Source: Chitinophaga skermanii (GTDB lineage Bacteria > Bacteroidota > Bacteroidia > Chitinophagales > Chitinophagaceae). Taken from it: a DNA stretch of 64,000 nt. Below the pieces are notes generated by a model. The model made no database searches, had not been told where the DNA came from, and saw only the letters and a list, made by a program, of their open reading frames with translations. This document shows, piece by piece, positions 54,457-63,843 of the stretch (its first letter is position 1; each line of letters opens with the position of its first letter). The position numbers were made by a program, and so were the translations under genes. The stretch is from positions 585,885-649,884 of the forward strand of contig NZ_QLLL01000002.1 of NCBI RefSeq assembly GCF_003259335.1, written 5' to 3'.

Positions 54457-55617
54457 TTATTCTTCCCTTCGATCACCTGAAAAAAGCGCTACTAGATGCT
54501 CTAATGCACCTTCACTATGCAAAGCACGAGTTTGCTCCATTGTCATTTCAGCTACGGCCGAGGCTCTTTTGCGCATATTGGTTTCATAATGTGCGATTGC
54601 TTCTTGGGAAGAATGAAAAGATGGATGGGTAAATGCATCGGCTAACTCCAAAGCATCGAGCATGGCCATGTTTACGCCTTCACCGGCATATGGGGGCATT
54701 AAATGAGCGGCATCGCCCACGATGGTAAGATTCGACTGGGCATCCCACACTTGGTCGAACGGCATGCAATATTGAGGACGTACAGTTAGCGGGTATTTCG
54801 CTTGTTCGAATAATGGCCACCAGGTTGCTCCCCATGCAGCAAAATCTTCCTTGAACCAAGCCAGGGCACTGTCTTTATTAGAGAAATCCCAATTGAAAGC
54901 TGTGCTCCAATCTGCAGGGGTATTAGCACCCGTGTAAAACACTAAACTGCCATCTCCTTTGGTACTTAAAATCAAGCTCTTACTATTACCCATCACGAAT
55001 ACCTTTCCTCCACCGGTTAATTTCCATAGTTCCGGTACGGCCTCAGCCGCATTATATACACTACCTTCTACAATCGTAACACCGGCATAAAATGGTTTGA
55101 TATCCGTAAGTAGTGCACGTGTTTTGGAATTGGCGCCATCTGCTCCAATTACGATATCGGCGTACACATCGCTGCCATTATAAAAATAGAGATGCCAACC
55201 TGTACCTTCCGGCGACATGGATTTCACTTGGGCATTCCATTGTACTGTGCCGGGTTGTAATGAAGCCAACAAGATTTTACGTAAAGGGCCCCGATCGATT
55301 TCTGGGCGATCAAAGCCTTTTTCTGCTGCTTCATTTTCTGCGAATACGATATCGCCTTGGTTATTGGCAACATGGGTTTTATCGGCGCCGGGTCTATAGT
55401 TCTCTTTGAATGCATCCATAAGGCCGGCTGCTTCCAAGGCTTTTAAACCCGAGTCATCATGTAAATCTAATGTAGCACCTTGTACGCGTACATGTTCGTG
55501 TTCATCACGTTCATAGACTTTTACTTGTAAGCCGCGCATTTGTAATAAGCGTGCTAAGGTAAGGCCACCAGGGCCGCCGCCAATAATGGCAATTGATTTG
55601 TTGAGCAATGATTGCAT
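54457..55617 (-). CDS. Tet(X)-like FAD-dependent monooxygenase
   Basis: 386 residues. It has the GGGPGGLTLARLL dinucleotide motif (13-25), VYERD, then GATLDLHDDSGLKALEAAGL, matching the GGTLDLHxxSGQxAMxxAGL region of Tet(X). RPEIDRGPLRKILLASL follows, with ADIVIGADGANSKTR and GDAAHLMPPYAGEGVNMAML (301-320). These group it with class A flavoprotein hydroxylases close to Tet(X), an inactivator of tetracyclines; whether this one does so cannot be told, since environmental relatives have other or unknown substrates. It starts 6 bases after the TetR gene ends, so the two are one operon. Confidence 0.88.
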   Translation of the reverse strand: MQSLLNKSIAIIGGGPGGLTLARLLQMRGLQVKVYERDEHEHVRVQGATLDLHDDSGLKALEAAGLMDAFKENYRPGADKTHVANNQGDIVFAENEAAEKGFDRPEIDRGPLRKILLASLQPGTVQWNAQVKSMSPEGTGWHLYFYNGSDVYADIVIGADGANSKTRALLTDIKPFYAGVTIVEGSVYNAAEAVPELWKLTGGGKVFVMGNSKSLILSTKGDGSLVFYTGANTPADWSTAFNWDFSNKDSALAWFKEDFAAWGATWWPLFEQAKYPLTVRPQYCMPFDQVWDAQSNLTIVGDAAHLMPPYAGEGVNMAMLDALELADAFTHPSFHSSQEAIAHYETNMRKRASAVAEMTMEQTRALHSEGALEHLVALFSGDRREE

Positions 55618-55623
55618 GGTTAT

Positions 55624-56232
55624 TTATTTAATGGTTGTTAACAAGGCGCCTTGGGCAACTGCCTGGCAGCATTCTTTTAAAATCTTACTTGTAATTAATT
55701 GTTTGGGCCTGTCCATATACTCGAAATATTCATTCACTAAGTCCATCAAAGGAGCAAATAATAAGGCCCTATACACCCCTATTGGAAATGGCTTGATTCT
55801 TTTAGCCTTGATATGAAATTGTAAAAAGTTGTGGATGGGCTTAAAAAACATCCCTTCTTCAATTTGATGTTCTTGGTACGACTTATTCAATAATGGCGAC
55901 GATTTCCCGTATTGCATCAAAGCAAAGGCTTCGCGGCGTTCTTTGAAGAAAGCGAAAGCATTGGTCCATATAAGCTGTATCCCTCTTTCAAAATCCAAAT
56001 CTTCTTTAAATCCATGCAGAATGGCGTGTTCATATGCGCCAATCACTTCCTCGATATATAATTTGATTAACAGGTCGTCTTTATCGGTGTATTTCAAATA
56101 GATAGTACGCGGGGAGATATTCGCTTCCTTCGCTAACTTCTGCATACTTAGGTTTTCAAGACCTTCTTCTGCTATGATTTTCAAGGCTATATCCTTGATA
56201 GCTTGCTCTTTTTGGGTATTCTTCGGTCGCAT
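55624..56232 (-). CDS. TetR/AcrR-family transcriptional regulator
   Basis: 202 residues. The N-terminal HTH is clear: IKDIALKIIAEEGLENLSMQKLAKEANISPRTIYLKYTDKDDLL (about 13-56). The C-terminal ligand-binding part is all helical (FERGIQLIWTNAFAFFKERR). Its gene comes first in an operon with the Tet(X)-like monooxygenase. The 22-bp palindrome at 56258-56279 lies 26 bases before its start and overlaps a TACTTTTG -7 element, so it most likely represses its own operon. Confidence 0.93.
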   Translation of the reverse strand: MRPKNTQKEQAIKDIALKIIAEEGLENLSMQKLAKEANISPRTIYLKYTDKDDLLIKLYIEEVIGAYEHAILHGFKEDLDFERGIQLIWTNAFAFFKERREAFALMQYGKSSPLLNKSYQEHQIEEGMFFKPIHNFLQFHIKAKRIKPFPIGVYRALLFAPLMDLVNEYFEYMDRPKQLITSKILKECCQAVAQGALLTTIK

Positions 56233-56251
56233 TGCATTCTTTATTTCAATA

Positions 56252-56279
56252 CAAAAGTAAGTAAACGTTTGTTTACTTA
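56252..56279 (-). promoter_or_regulatory. TetR operator palindrome overlapping a -7 promoter element
   Basis: TAAGTAAAC (56258-56266), GTTT, GTTTACTTA (56271-56279) is a perfect 9-bp inverted repeat. The minus-strand TACTTTTG at 56252-56259 fits TAnnTTTG and overlaps its edge, so bound repressor would block RNA polymerase. Confidence 0.72.
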
Positions 56280-56602
56280 TGAATATTCACCATTACATTT
56301 ACAAGACTTTAACAATTCCCTGGTAAAACTCCTTGGTTATATAATGGCCACTTTATTGGGAAGTTGATAGGTAGATTTAACCATTATTATCTCGAGAGAA
56401 ACCGCTTCGATAAATAATAAACGAAAGGCAGTTCAGACAATACCTCGCATCGTCTCCTATTTATGCCACCATCCTCTAAAACATTTACCCGATGCAAATA
56501 ATTTCATCAGCACTTATACTAACATTCATTTCATGAATACTTCTAATCGATAACACCCATATATCAATGCCAAATAAACAATACAGTTTATGACATAAAA
56601 AA
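56280..56602. other. Intergenic region, no gene seen
   Basis: About 320 bases between the TetR operator and the terminator of the FimB-like gene. No protein-like frame, repeat or RNA structure was recognised. Confidence 0.5.
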
Positions 56603-56633
56603 ACCCAGTGCAAGTAAATTACTCGCACTGGGT
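56603..56633 (-). terminator. Terminator of the FimB/Mfa2-like gene
   Basis: ACCCAGTGC pairs with GCACTGGGT, and the stem continues inward through AGTAA/TTACT. On the minus strand it is followed by TTTTTTT, 29 bases past the stop at 56663. Confidence 0.85.
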
Positions 56634-56662
56634 ATTCATACTTATAGGGCTTAAGTTGGCAA

Positions 56663-57568
56663 TTATTTTTGTTTGAATGGCACAAAAATTTCGCCATTCC
56701 AAGCATCATTAACGCGTACTACAAAGTTGCCATTATTCAAACGACCTTCTACAATTGTACGTTTATTGCGTTCGCATCTAACATTGTGAATTTGCTTTAC
56801 TGTAGTTTGCGCAGTATACAAATTCGTTTGCTCGATGTTAATAGTGAATGCACGCGCAGTATTCAGCATAAAGTCGCCGAAATAACCGGTAGGTAATCTT
56901 CTCAATTTTTTAATGATACTATCGCTAGAAGCAAATGATGGGTAATCATAGGCAAAATAATATCCCGCCGATTCTGCATCTACCGTTACAGTCGTTGTTA
57001 TCATTGGATCATAATTAACAGCATCTAAAATGCGAACTTCCAAGCTACCGTTTAATCTTTCTAAAGTAACGGTATCAATCGTAACACGACCAGTAGTGGT
57101 TACATCAACAACTAGTTTCTTATAGAACAAACTAGGTAAAGGTAAAGAGTCTAATCCCGGGAAATGCAAGCCACTATTAGCATAGTTGAAATCATACATT
57201 TGACCAATGTTGATCTCACCTAATAAATTCTCAGGAGAAGCAATAAGAATTACATTATAACGACCTGGGTACAAGGTATCGAATACCTCACCAAAATTAG
57301 GATCAGCAGCCGAAGTAATCCTGTAAGAAGCTACGTGTTGTGTATTATCATCGTACGCTAAATAATACAAGTGGTTTACATTGCCACCAACATCTTGGCG
57401 GGCTTGGACATTATTGTCTACTTTTTGCGTAAATCCCGTTACGCCAATATGTACAGGTACCTTTGACTGTGCAGTTACAACACGCGGTGTAGTATGTTCT
57501 TTTCTGCAAGCAACAATAAGGATACATAACGCTAGGACAATAGCGCCGGGCACAAACAACTTTTTCAT
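56663..57568 (-). CDS. Lipoprotein resembling FimB/Mfa2 fimbrial-anchor proteins
   Basis: 301 residues with a lipoprotein signal peptide (lipobox IVAC, Cys21, then RKEHTT). Two beta-sandwich domains are suggested: VPVHIGVTGFTQKVDN ... HLYYLAYDDNTQHVASYRIT ... LYPGRYNVILIASPENLLG. The second is VVDVTTTGRVTIDTVTLERL NGSLEVRILD ... GEIFVPF. The order (a Y/V-rich strand, a G-Y turn, then NGSLEV) is like the FimB/Mfa2 and related Bacteroidota fimbrial lipoproteins. No fimbrial stalk gene lies nearby, so this is a fold-level assignment. Confidence 0.6.
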   Translation of the reverse strand: MKKLFVPGAIVLALCILIVACRKEHTTPRVVTAQSKVPVHIGVTGFTQKVDNNVQARQDVGGNVNHLYYLAYDDNTQHVASYRITSAADPNFGEVFDTLYPGRYNVILIASPENLLGEINIGQMYDFNYANSGLHFPGLDSLPLPSLFYKKLVVDVTTTGRVTIDTVTLERLNGSLEVRILDAVNYDPMITTTVTVDAESAGYYFAYDYPSFASSDSIIKKLRRLPTGYFGDFMLNTARAFTINIEQTNLYTAQTTVKQIHNVRCERNKRTIVEGRLNNGNFVVRVNDAWNGEIFVPFKQK

Positions 57569-57904
57569 GGTTTTTTCTTAGTTGATAAATTTGTTTAAAT
57601 GTGAAATAAAAACATGATTCGCTCCTCTACAAAGCGCAGGTAACAAAACAGAAATTGCATAGTGATCGGGTTAACGTTTTGTCATTTTTATTAAAAGCTT
57701 TATGAGGAATTAAGCGGACACAAATGTACAACAAAAAATCCAATTTGCTAATTTTTTTAGCATTATTTTGAAGATAATTTCTGCTTTGCATACAGGCTTA
57801 CTTTCCCACCGAAAAATAATTATAAAGGCTGCATAGACTTTACAAAAACGACTACTCGCCTTATAAAACCCAATACAGCCTTATCTTACAACAAACAATC
57901 TGCT
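57569..57904. other. Intergenic region with one possible -7 element
   Basis: 336 AT-rich bases. The only candidate element is TACATTTG on the minus strand (57721-57728), about 150 bases before the FimB-like gene and without a matching TTTG. No gene seen. Confidence 0.4.
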
Positions 57905-60442
57905 TTACAACCTAGGATCCACCGGCTCACTTTCAAGCGCCAATATCGCCGTTACGCATTGGTGCACACTTGTTAACCGCTCGCCCGCAACAAAACGCTC
58001 TAATGCCTCTACGCCTAACGAGAATTCGCGTAAGGCTAAGCCACGTTTGGTATTCAATCCGCGTTGTTTCAAGCGCTCCAATTGAGCGGCTTCCGTGTAC
58101 CCCAATCCATATATTATTCGCAAGTATTCTATACCCCGTATTTTAATGGCCGGTTGCACTAAGCCACGCTCGCCCCTGTGTATAAACTGCATAGGTTTTA
58201 CAACCATGCCTTCACCTCCGGCTGCAGTTAGTGCTAACCACCATTCCGTTGCTATGGCTTCACTGGCAGGGTCGGCAAAATCAACGATTTTATAGGCTGT
58301 TGCTTGCATTACGTTCCCTTCTCCACCACAGTATTTTTGCAATGTTTCCATATGCCAAACGTGGTCTTTGTCGAAATACGTTTGCTTTTCCGTTGCCAAT
58401 AAATGGAACGGCGCTAATGTATAATCTGCTAACGATTGTACTTCCCAGCAATAACGACCGTATGCTTCCACGAATTGATTGGCCATGCTTTCCCGCGCTG
58501 TGAATGTTGCTTGTAATTGCTCGATCCCCGGGATATCTTTCACGTTAGATAATACCTTATTAACTGCATGCAAAGCGTTTTTAGCTGCACTACCCGTTCC
58601 TGCGTATTGGTGTTGAATCAATCCTTGCGCTTTCGCACTCCATGGCATTAATTCGGCATCCAAACACACCCATTCTGTATGAAATTCATCCCAAAAACCC
58701 CGCTCTGTTAATACCCCGGCAATATTGCGAATAAACGCTTGCTCTAATGCTTCATCTCCGAAAAATGCCCGGCCTGTTCTTGTATAACACACCCCCATTT
58801 TTCCATCTCCCACACCAAATTTAGCTTCCGCAGCCGCCACATCTTTACAAACAATTACCACGGCTCGGGAACCCATATGCTTCTCTTCGCAAATCACTTT
58901 CTCAATTCCATGCTCTTTATAATAGCTGAAGGCCTCCGTTGGATACTCTAAATAGCCAGGCAAGCTACTCGTTTCCGCGGGCGACATAGTAGGCGGTAAA
59001 TAAATCAACCATTTAGGATCAATACCAAAAAGACTCATCGTTTCAAACCCCGCCGCAACATTTCCCTCGCGTATGGTAATTGTATCCATTAAACGAGATG
59101 AGATCAATTGTTTTCCCAACACGGTATCTATATCCAACAAAGCATCATGCTCGTGTTGCATACTAACCGCCGGTTTCTCTATGGGACGTTTTGATACCGC
59201 GTAAGTAGCTAATGCATTTACTTGTACAATTTCCTTACTTGGGTAACGTAATGCGGTTAATTTATGCCCGAATACACAGCCGGTATCAATATCAATGGTA
59301 TTGTTGAACCATTGTGGTTCGTAGATAGGTGTATGGCCAAATACAACCATTGCCTTTCCTTTGTAGTTAGTAGCCCAGTTTAAACGAACAGGTAACCCAA
59401 ATTCATCTACTTCTCCATTGGTTTCACCGTACATGCAATAATCGCGGATACCTGCCGATGCCCTTCCGATCATGGAGGCTCGTATACCGGCGTGCGCAAT
59501 TACCAATCTACCTTCATCCAACACGTAGTGACTCGCCATTTCAAATATGAATTTCTCCACCTTGTGCTTGAACTCCGCCGATTCGGCCTCCATTTCTTTC
59601 ACCGTACATTCCAAGCCATTTTTCACCTCCACTTTCTTACCATTTAACCAACGCATTAACTTATTGTCGTGGTTACCCACCACCGTTAAAGCTTGACCAG
59701 CTTCTACCGCATTCATCACAAAGCGTAAAACCCCTGCACTATTCGGTCCACGATCTACCAAATCGCCCACGAACAAGAGCGTACGACCATTGTTCTCCAT
59801 TAAGCAGTAATTCGCTTTATCGATCTTATAGTCCAATTTCTCTAACAATAAGCACAATTCATCGTAGCACCCGTGCACATCGCCGATAATATCGAAGGGG
59901 CCAGTTATGTCACTTCTATCGGTGAACATTCGTTCCCGGAATACCCGTTGAATATTATCTACTTGCTCTTGGTTTCGGTATTCAAAAACGCGTTTGAATC
60001 CTTCTTCTTTTAAGTTTCTCCCAGCACGTTTCACCAACGTAACAAAGTTGGCTATAATTTCGAAAGGTATATTCCTATCTGCACGTTCCCTATTCCGTTC
60101 AGCACATATTTTCAGTGGTAAGTTCAACACAATGGCAACAGGCATTACATAGTATTTCTTCGCTAAAGCAACCAGTTTCGCCCGGTCTTCTATACGAGCA
60201 CTCGTAGCATCTACTACGGTGAGTAAGCCTCTACGCAAACGCGTTTCTACCATAAAATGCAATAACTCGAAGGCATCTTTCGTTGCATCCATGTTGTTCT
60301 CGTCGTCGCTTACCATAGCACGACAAGCATCACTGCTGATGATTTCTGTATCTTTAAATAATCTTCTCGCCAAGGTACTTTTGCCGGCGCTAGAAGCGCC
60401 TATAAGCACAACAAGTGAGAGTTTTGGTATTTTAATGTCCAT
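57905..60442 (-). CDS. pnkp: Polynucleotide kinase-phosphatase-ligase of the bacterial RNA-repair system
   Basis: 845 residues, as in bacterial Pnkp. Three catalytic modules are visible in order. The N-terminal kinase has the P-loop GASSAGKST (15-23) and TVVDATSA. The central metallophosphoesterase has GDVHGCYDEL (187-196), then GDLVDRGPNS and GNHDNK. The C-terminal adenylyltransferase/ligase has EEKHMGSRAV (nucleophile Lys521). The enzyme heals 5'-OH and 2',3'-cyclic phosphate ends of cut RNA and, with Hen1, seals them. Its start is 3 bases after the Hen1 stop, so the two genes are translationally coupled, the usual Hen1-Pnkp cassette. Confidence 0.96.
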   Translation of the reverse strand: MDIKIPKLSLVVLIGASSAGKSTLARRLFKDTEIISSDACRAMVSDDENNMDATKDAFELLHFMVETRLRRGLLTVVDATSARIEDRAKLVALAKKYYVMPVAIVLNLPLKICAERNRERADRNIPFEIIANFVTLVKRAGRNLKEEGFKRVFEYRNQEQVDNIQRVFRERMFTDRSDITGPFDIIGDVHGCYDELCLLLEKLDYKIDKANYCLMENNGRTLLFVGDLVDRGPNSAGVLRFVMNAVEAGQALTVVGNHDNKLMRWLNGKKVEVKNGLECTVKEMEAESAEFKHKVEKFIFEMASHYVLDEGRLVIAHAGIRASMIGRASAGIRDYCMYGETNGEVDEFGLPVRLNWATNYKGKAMVVFGHTPIYEPQWFNNTIDIDTGCVFGHKLTALRYPSKEIVQVNALATYAVSKRPIEKPAVSMQHEHDALLDIDTVLGKQLISSRLMDTITIREGNVAAGFETMSLFGIDPKWLIYLPPTMSPAETSSLPGYLEYPTEAFSYYKEHGIEKVICEEKHMGSRAVVIVCKDVAAAEAKFGVGDGKMGVCYTRTGRAFFGDEALEQAFIRNIAGVLTERGFWDEFHTEWVCLDAELMPWSAKAQGLIQHQYAGTGSAAKNALHAVNKVLSNVKDIPGIEQLQATFTARESMANQFVEAYGRYCWEVQSLADYTLAPFHLLATEKQTYFDKDHVWHMETLQKYCGGEGNVMQATAYKIVDFADPASEAIATEWWLALTAAGGEGMVVKPMQFIHRGERGLVQPAIKIRGIEYLRIIYGLGYTEAAQLERLKQRGLNTKRGLALREFSLGVEALERFVAGERLTSVHQCVTAILALESEPVDPRL

Positions 60443-60445
60443 TGT

Positions 60446-61825
60446 TTAAATTTTTGTAAAGTGCACTAATTGTGAAGGTGCTCCATATACCTCGTGCGCA
60501 TCACCCAAATCACTGATCACAAATTTGTATGGATATGTAGTCGCTACCTTTTCACACCATGCTGCAAACGCTGCACGTGTCCACTCAAAACGGTGATCAG
60601 TATGCCGCATTTTCGAATTGTCTTCTGTGAACGTATTATTCCAATCTTTGTTAGGTGTAGTAATGAATATATGCGGTGTTTGTAAGTACCCGAATAAGTT
60701 CTTTTCCAATGCCTGTAAACGATGCTCCTCCAAGTGTTCGATTACTTCCACCAAAGCGGCTGCATCATATCCCAATAAGCGTTCATCTTTATACAATACA
60801 GAACCTTGTGCCAGTGTAATACGCCCTAATTCTTCTTCCGACAACCGGTTGAATTTCAAGCGACGTTTCGCGTAATTCAGTACATGCAAAGAAATATCTA
60901 TACCCAAGATGCGGGTAAACTGGCGCTTCTCGAGCAACAAACGAAGCAACTTCCCTTCACCACAACCCAGATCAAGCACAGCGCTTGCTTCCGTAGCCAG
61001 TAGTGCATCACGCACAGTTGCTAAACGTTGATCATGTAAGTTGGGTTGACACGCATCTTTCTTGCCACTTTCTTCGTTCACCAACGCCTCCTCTTCTTTC
61101 ACATCCAAGGCACTATTGGCTTCCTTCAATAATGTACTCCTGTACCGTAAATATCTTTTAACGATCAATTCTTGAAAGGGATGTTGCTCTAACCAACCTT
61201 CTCCTTTTGCCAATAACTTCTCCACCTCGTCCTCATTGACGAAATAGTGCTTCACATTGTCCATCACGGGAATAAGCACGTATAGGTGCGACAATAATTG
61301 TTGCACGGTAATATGATGTTGTAATTCCACTGTATAGTAATGACTATCGCCCCACTCCGGGAAATTCTCGTCTAGCTTGTATTGTGTAGCCTTAACCGTA
61401 TATCCCAATGGCTCGAACAAGTTTTGCAACAGTTCAACACCACCACGAATGGGTACAACCGACAATGCCACGGTTAAGTCCATAGGCATTGCTACGAGTT
61501 CGGGTTTATCCTTACACTTACCATTCACAGCGGAAGTAAAAGCTTTTGTAATGGCAGTACTCATCAAGGATGAAACAACATAAGGGCGATCGTTAACATA
61601 TTGCTCTAAGGCAAAGCTGCCGCCACCTTTGTGGTCGCGTACAAGGGAAACCGGGTCAATATCCAGCAATAGGTTACAGGTACATACTTCTTCGGTGGCT
61701 GCCGAATAGAAGATATGCGCTATGCCGCTTTTGATGTTAACAGATTGTAGTTTCGCGGGATGCTTATGCAAGAGGAAACCTAAATCCGTAGCCGGTTTAC
61801 GGGTGTTTGTAATGCTTAGTAACAT
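60446..61825 (-). CDS. hen1: Bacterial Hen1 3'-terminal RNA 2'-O-methyltransferase
   Basis: 459 residues from the ATG at 61825, which gives the MLLSITNT start normal for Hen1; the frame is open 7 codons further. The N-terminal half (ATDLGFLLHKHPAKLQSVNI, GGSFALEQYVNDRPYVVSSL) is the part that activates the Pnkp ligase. The C-terminal half is the methyltransferase with LDLGCGEGKLL (284-294), ILGIDIS and the metal-binding EVIEHLEEHRL (ExxEH). Methylation of the 2'-OH at the 3' end before ligation protects the repaired site from being cut again. The gene is first in the operon and has its own promoter at 61978-62007. Confidence 0.96.
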   Translation of the reverse strand: MLLSITNTRKPATDLGFLLHKHPAKLQSVNIKSGIAHIFYSAATEEVCTCNLLLDIDPVSLVRDHKGGGSFALEQYVNDRPYVVSSLMSTAITKAFTSAVNGKCKDKPELVAMPMDLTVALSVVPIRGGVELLQNLFEPLGYTVKATQYKLDENFPEWGDSHYYTVELQHHITVQQLLSHLYVLIPVMDNVKHYFVNEDEVEKLLAKGEGWLEQHPFQELIVKRYLRYRSTLLKEANSALDVKEEEALVNEESGKKDACQPNLHDQRLATVRDALLATEASAVLDLGCGEGKLLRLLLEKRQFTRILGIDISLHVLNYAKRRLKFNRLSEEELGRITLAQGSVLYKDERLLGYDAAALVEVIEHLEEHRLQALEKNLFGYLQTPHIFITTPNKDWNNTFTEDNSKMRHTDHRFEWTRAAFAAWCEKVATTYPYKFVISDLGDAHEVYGAPSQLVHFTKI

Positions 61826-61842
61826 AAAATTTTGTTTCGAAT

Positions 61843-61855
61843 GCACGAATCGTGC
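61843..61855. promoter_or_regulatory. 13-bp palindrome in the Hen1-Pnkp leader
   Basis: GCACGA-A-TCGTGC, perfect dyad 18 bases upstream of the Hen1 start. It could be a repressor site or a small hairpin in the leader; no regulator gene is adjacent. Confidence 0.4.
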
Positions 61856-61977
61856 GTAAAGGTAAATGGGTACTACTCAGCCTATTTGCGTAGGAAAAAA
61901 TAATTAACCGGGGAGGAAACCGGTTGCTGTTTATGTAGTACTTGCTGTTGCATTGTTAGGTTATTAAAATCGAGGCA

Positions 61978-62007
61978 CAAAAGTAATGCGAGTTTTCATA
62001 TTTCAAA
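61978..62007 (-). promoter_or_regulatory. Bacteroidota-type promoter of the Hen1-Pnkp operon
   Basis: The minus strand reads TTTG (62004-62007), 18 bases, then TACTTTTG (61978-61985). It predicts a leader of about 145 bases that contains the 61843 palindrome. Confidence 0.6.
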
Positions 62008-62075
62008 ATAATTTATCGAAACAATTTTAAATGATGCGGGTTACTTTATTGTTTCAAAGCATCGTTTATATTACC

Positions 62076-62112
62076 AATGGCGACTTCTATTGTTTCTCTA
62101 GAAGTCGCCATT
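62076..62112 (-). terminator. Long hairpin after the 62124 gene
   Basis: AATGGCGACTTCTA pairs perfectly with TAGAAGTCGCCATT (14 bp, 9-base loop), 12 bases past the stop. No T tract follows, so it may also serve as an mRNA 3'-end stabiliser. Confidence 0.65.
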
Positions 62113-62123
62113 GCACAAATTAT

Positions 62124-63446
62124 TTAATAAGATGGAATAGTATTTATGTCAACAAAATTTCTAATACCGCCCCAATACATATCTAGGCCTGATCTTGTAA
62201 CATATGCTTCAATACATTTTGCGGTGGCGTCTGGTAAAAATACCAAACCTAAATCTTGTCCCCATCGTATATCCATGACACTATAAAAGGTATATACAGC
62301 ACCCGACTCGCGTAGGGCTTCGTTTATTTTCCTGATAAAATCAATCTCAATCCAGTCAGTCATGGAGGAAAAGGAAAAGCTTTTCACTACTTTATTTATG
62401 CTAAACTGAATGTCGTAGGTAATCGTACTAGGTATTTCATGTCGCTCATTGATCTCTATCATTTCAACCGACATTTTATCAGCGGCTATGTTGCGCATGG
62501 CTTCAAATAAATCCAAGTAATCTTCTTTACAAACAAAACCTTCATGGTCGCCTATATAGAAATTGTTTGCACCTACCATTTCTCTTAGGAACTCCATAAA
62601 TCCTCGCGGTTCAATTATTTCCGGTATTACAGGCCGCTTGGGAGCTTCTTTTTTTTCAACTTCCCCTGTCATAGCGTCTACGAATATGATGGCTTTTTGG
62701 GAATTATACGTTTTAAAATACCATGTAAGACTTTGTGTATATGCAGGAAAATCTACGCCATTTACAGTTGCTATTTGCCTCGCGTTTCTATATCCAATTG
62801 TATGGGTGGGATAAACATCATAGTCTATCTCACCAATTAGTTGTCCATCCTCTGTATAATAGCTTGCTAATCCCACTTTTATACCACCAGTTTCGGAATA
62901 TGCAGCCGTTAATTGCCCTTGTAAGCTAAACTCTTTTACTTGTTTATTCCTTTCCGCATCGCTTTCCACTACTTTATATAGTTGGCCATCTACAGTATAA
63001 AACCGCTCGCCATATTGGCCATCTTTCTCTGAATAATAATAGTAATTTTTAACTTGGCATGATTCATCCAATTTCACTTCTAATCTTTCAGTACCACACA
63101 CCCATCTTTGTGTAAACCGTTCTTTTCCAATATTCTCCTCCAAATAAGTAAGCGTAAAATTCAATTGTTCCTGTTCTAATTGCTTAACTAAAGGAGGAAT
63201 AAAATTCTTGAACTTTTGATAATAAGATGTGGGAGCAAGTTGATCTATATGAATTATGTTCAGTCCATACTCGATGAGAAGGTCACTCGTTAAACGTACA
63301 TCAATTTTAAATTGAGTACTTTCCCAAGTTTGATAATAGTAAGTCCCCTCGTCTCCATCAGTAGTACAATGATCGGTTAATACCAAGTTAGTTTCACTAA
63401 ACTTAGGGAGGTTAAGTAGATTAGGCTTGTATTCAGCTAGGTTCAT
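62124..63446 (-). CDS. Protein of unknown function, cytoplasmic
   Basis: 440 residues, no signal peptide or TM helix. The N-terminal third is a beta-rich domain with a helix (YYQKFKNFIPPLVKQLEQEQ). The middle contains strand pairs reminiscent of toxin_15/MORN-like "tell" repeats (YYYSEKDGQYGERFYTVDGQ, ASYYTEDGQLIGEIDYD). The C-terminal part (FVDAMTGEVEKKEAP, SMTDWIEIDFIRKINEALRE, VYTFYSVMDIRWGQDLGLVF) is mixed alpha/beta. I do not recognise it. The MORN-like part and length recall immunity or accessory proteins of contact-dependent systems, but no toxin gene is near. Confidence 0.6.
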   Translation of the reverse strand: MNLAEYKPNLLNLPKFSETNLVLTDHCTTDGDEGTYYYQTWESTQFKIDVRLTSDLLIEYGLNIIHIDQLAPTSYYQKFKNFIPPLVKQLEQEQLNFTLTYLEENIGKERFTQRWVCGTERLEVKLDESCQVKNYYYYSEKDGQYGERFYTVDGQLYKVVESDAERNKQVKEFSLQGQLTAAYSETGGIKVGLASYYTEDGQLIGEIDYDVYPTHTIGYRNARQIATVNGVDFPAYTQSLTWYFKTYNSQKAIIFVDAMTGEVEKKEAPKRPVIPEIIEPRGFMEFLREMVGANNFYIGDHEGFVCKEDYLDLFEAMRNIAADKMSVEMIEINERHEIPSTITYDIQFSINKVVKSFSFSSMTDWIEIDFIRKINEALRESGAVYTFYSVMDIRWGQDLGLVFLPDATAKCIEAYVTRSGLDMYWGGIRNFVDINTIPSY

Positions 63447-63843
63447 AGGTGTTATTCTTTCCAGTAATTATACCCTTTATTTTGAATAAGAAGAAGTTTT
63501 ATAAGCATTTTATATCCTATTTTATTATGGGGGCAACCCTACAGAATTCAACAATACTTTATGTGCCTTTTCCCACTGCGGTCGCAATACATCCCTATCC
63601 CCCTAAGTTTGTTTTACTGCCACTAAATTGCTAGTAACCCGTGTTGTTTTTGTAACCAAATTCTATTTGTGCATGGAAGACATATTACAATGTTATGGAC
63701 CACATGAGATTGCAATGGATTCACCTTACATTATATACTTGAATGCGCCACCTAAAAGGTAGCCTTCTTTATTCCACACGCCGTAAAGCCTGTACTACGG
63801 CCATTCTAATTATCCTTTTCATTCATTATCTAAACTTCACAGT
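63447..63843. other. Intergenic region, no gene seen
   Basis: About 400 bases between divergent genes. One short open frame (63449-63634) has no protein-like features. The promoter of the right-hand gene must lie here but was not identified. Confidence 0.45.
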
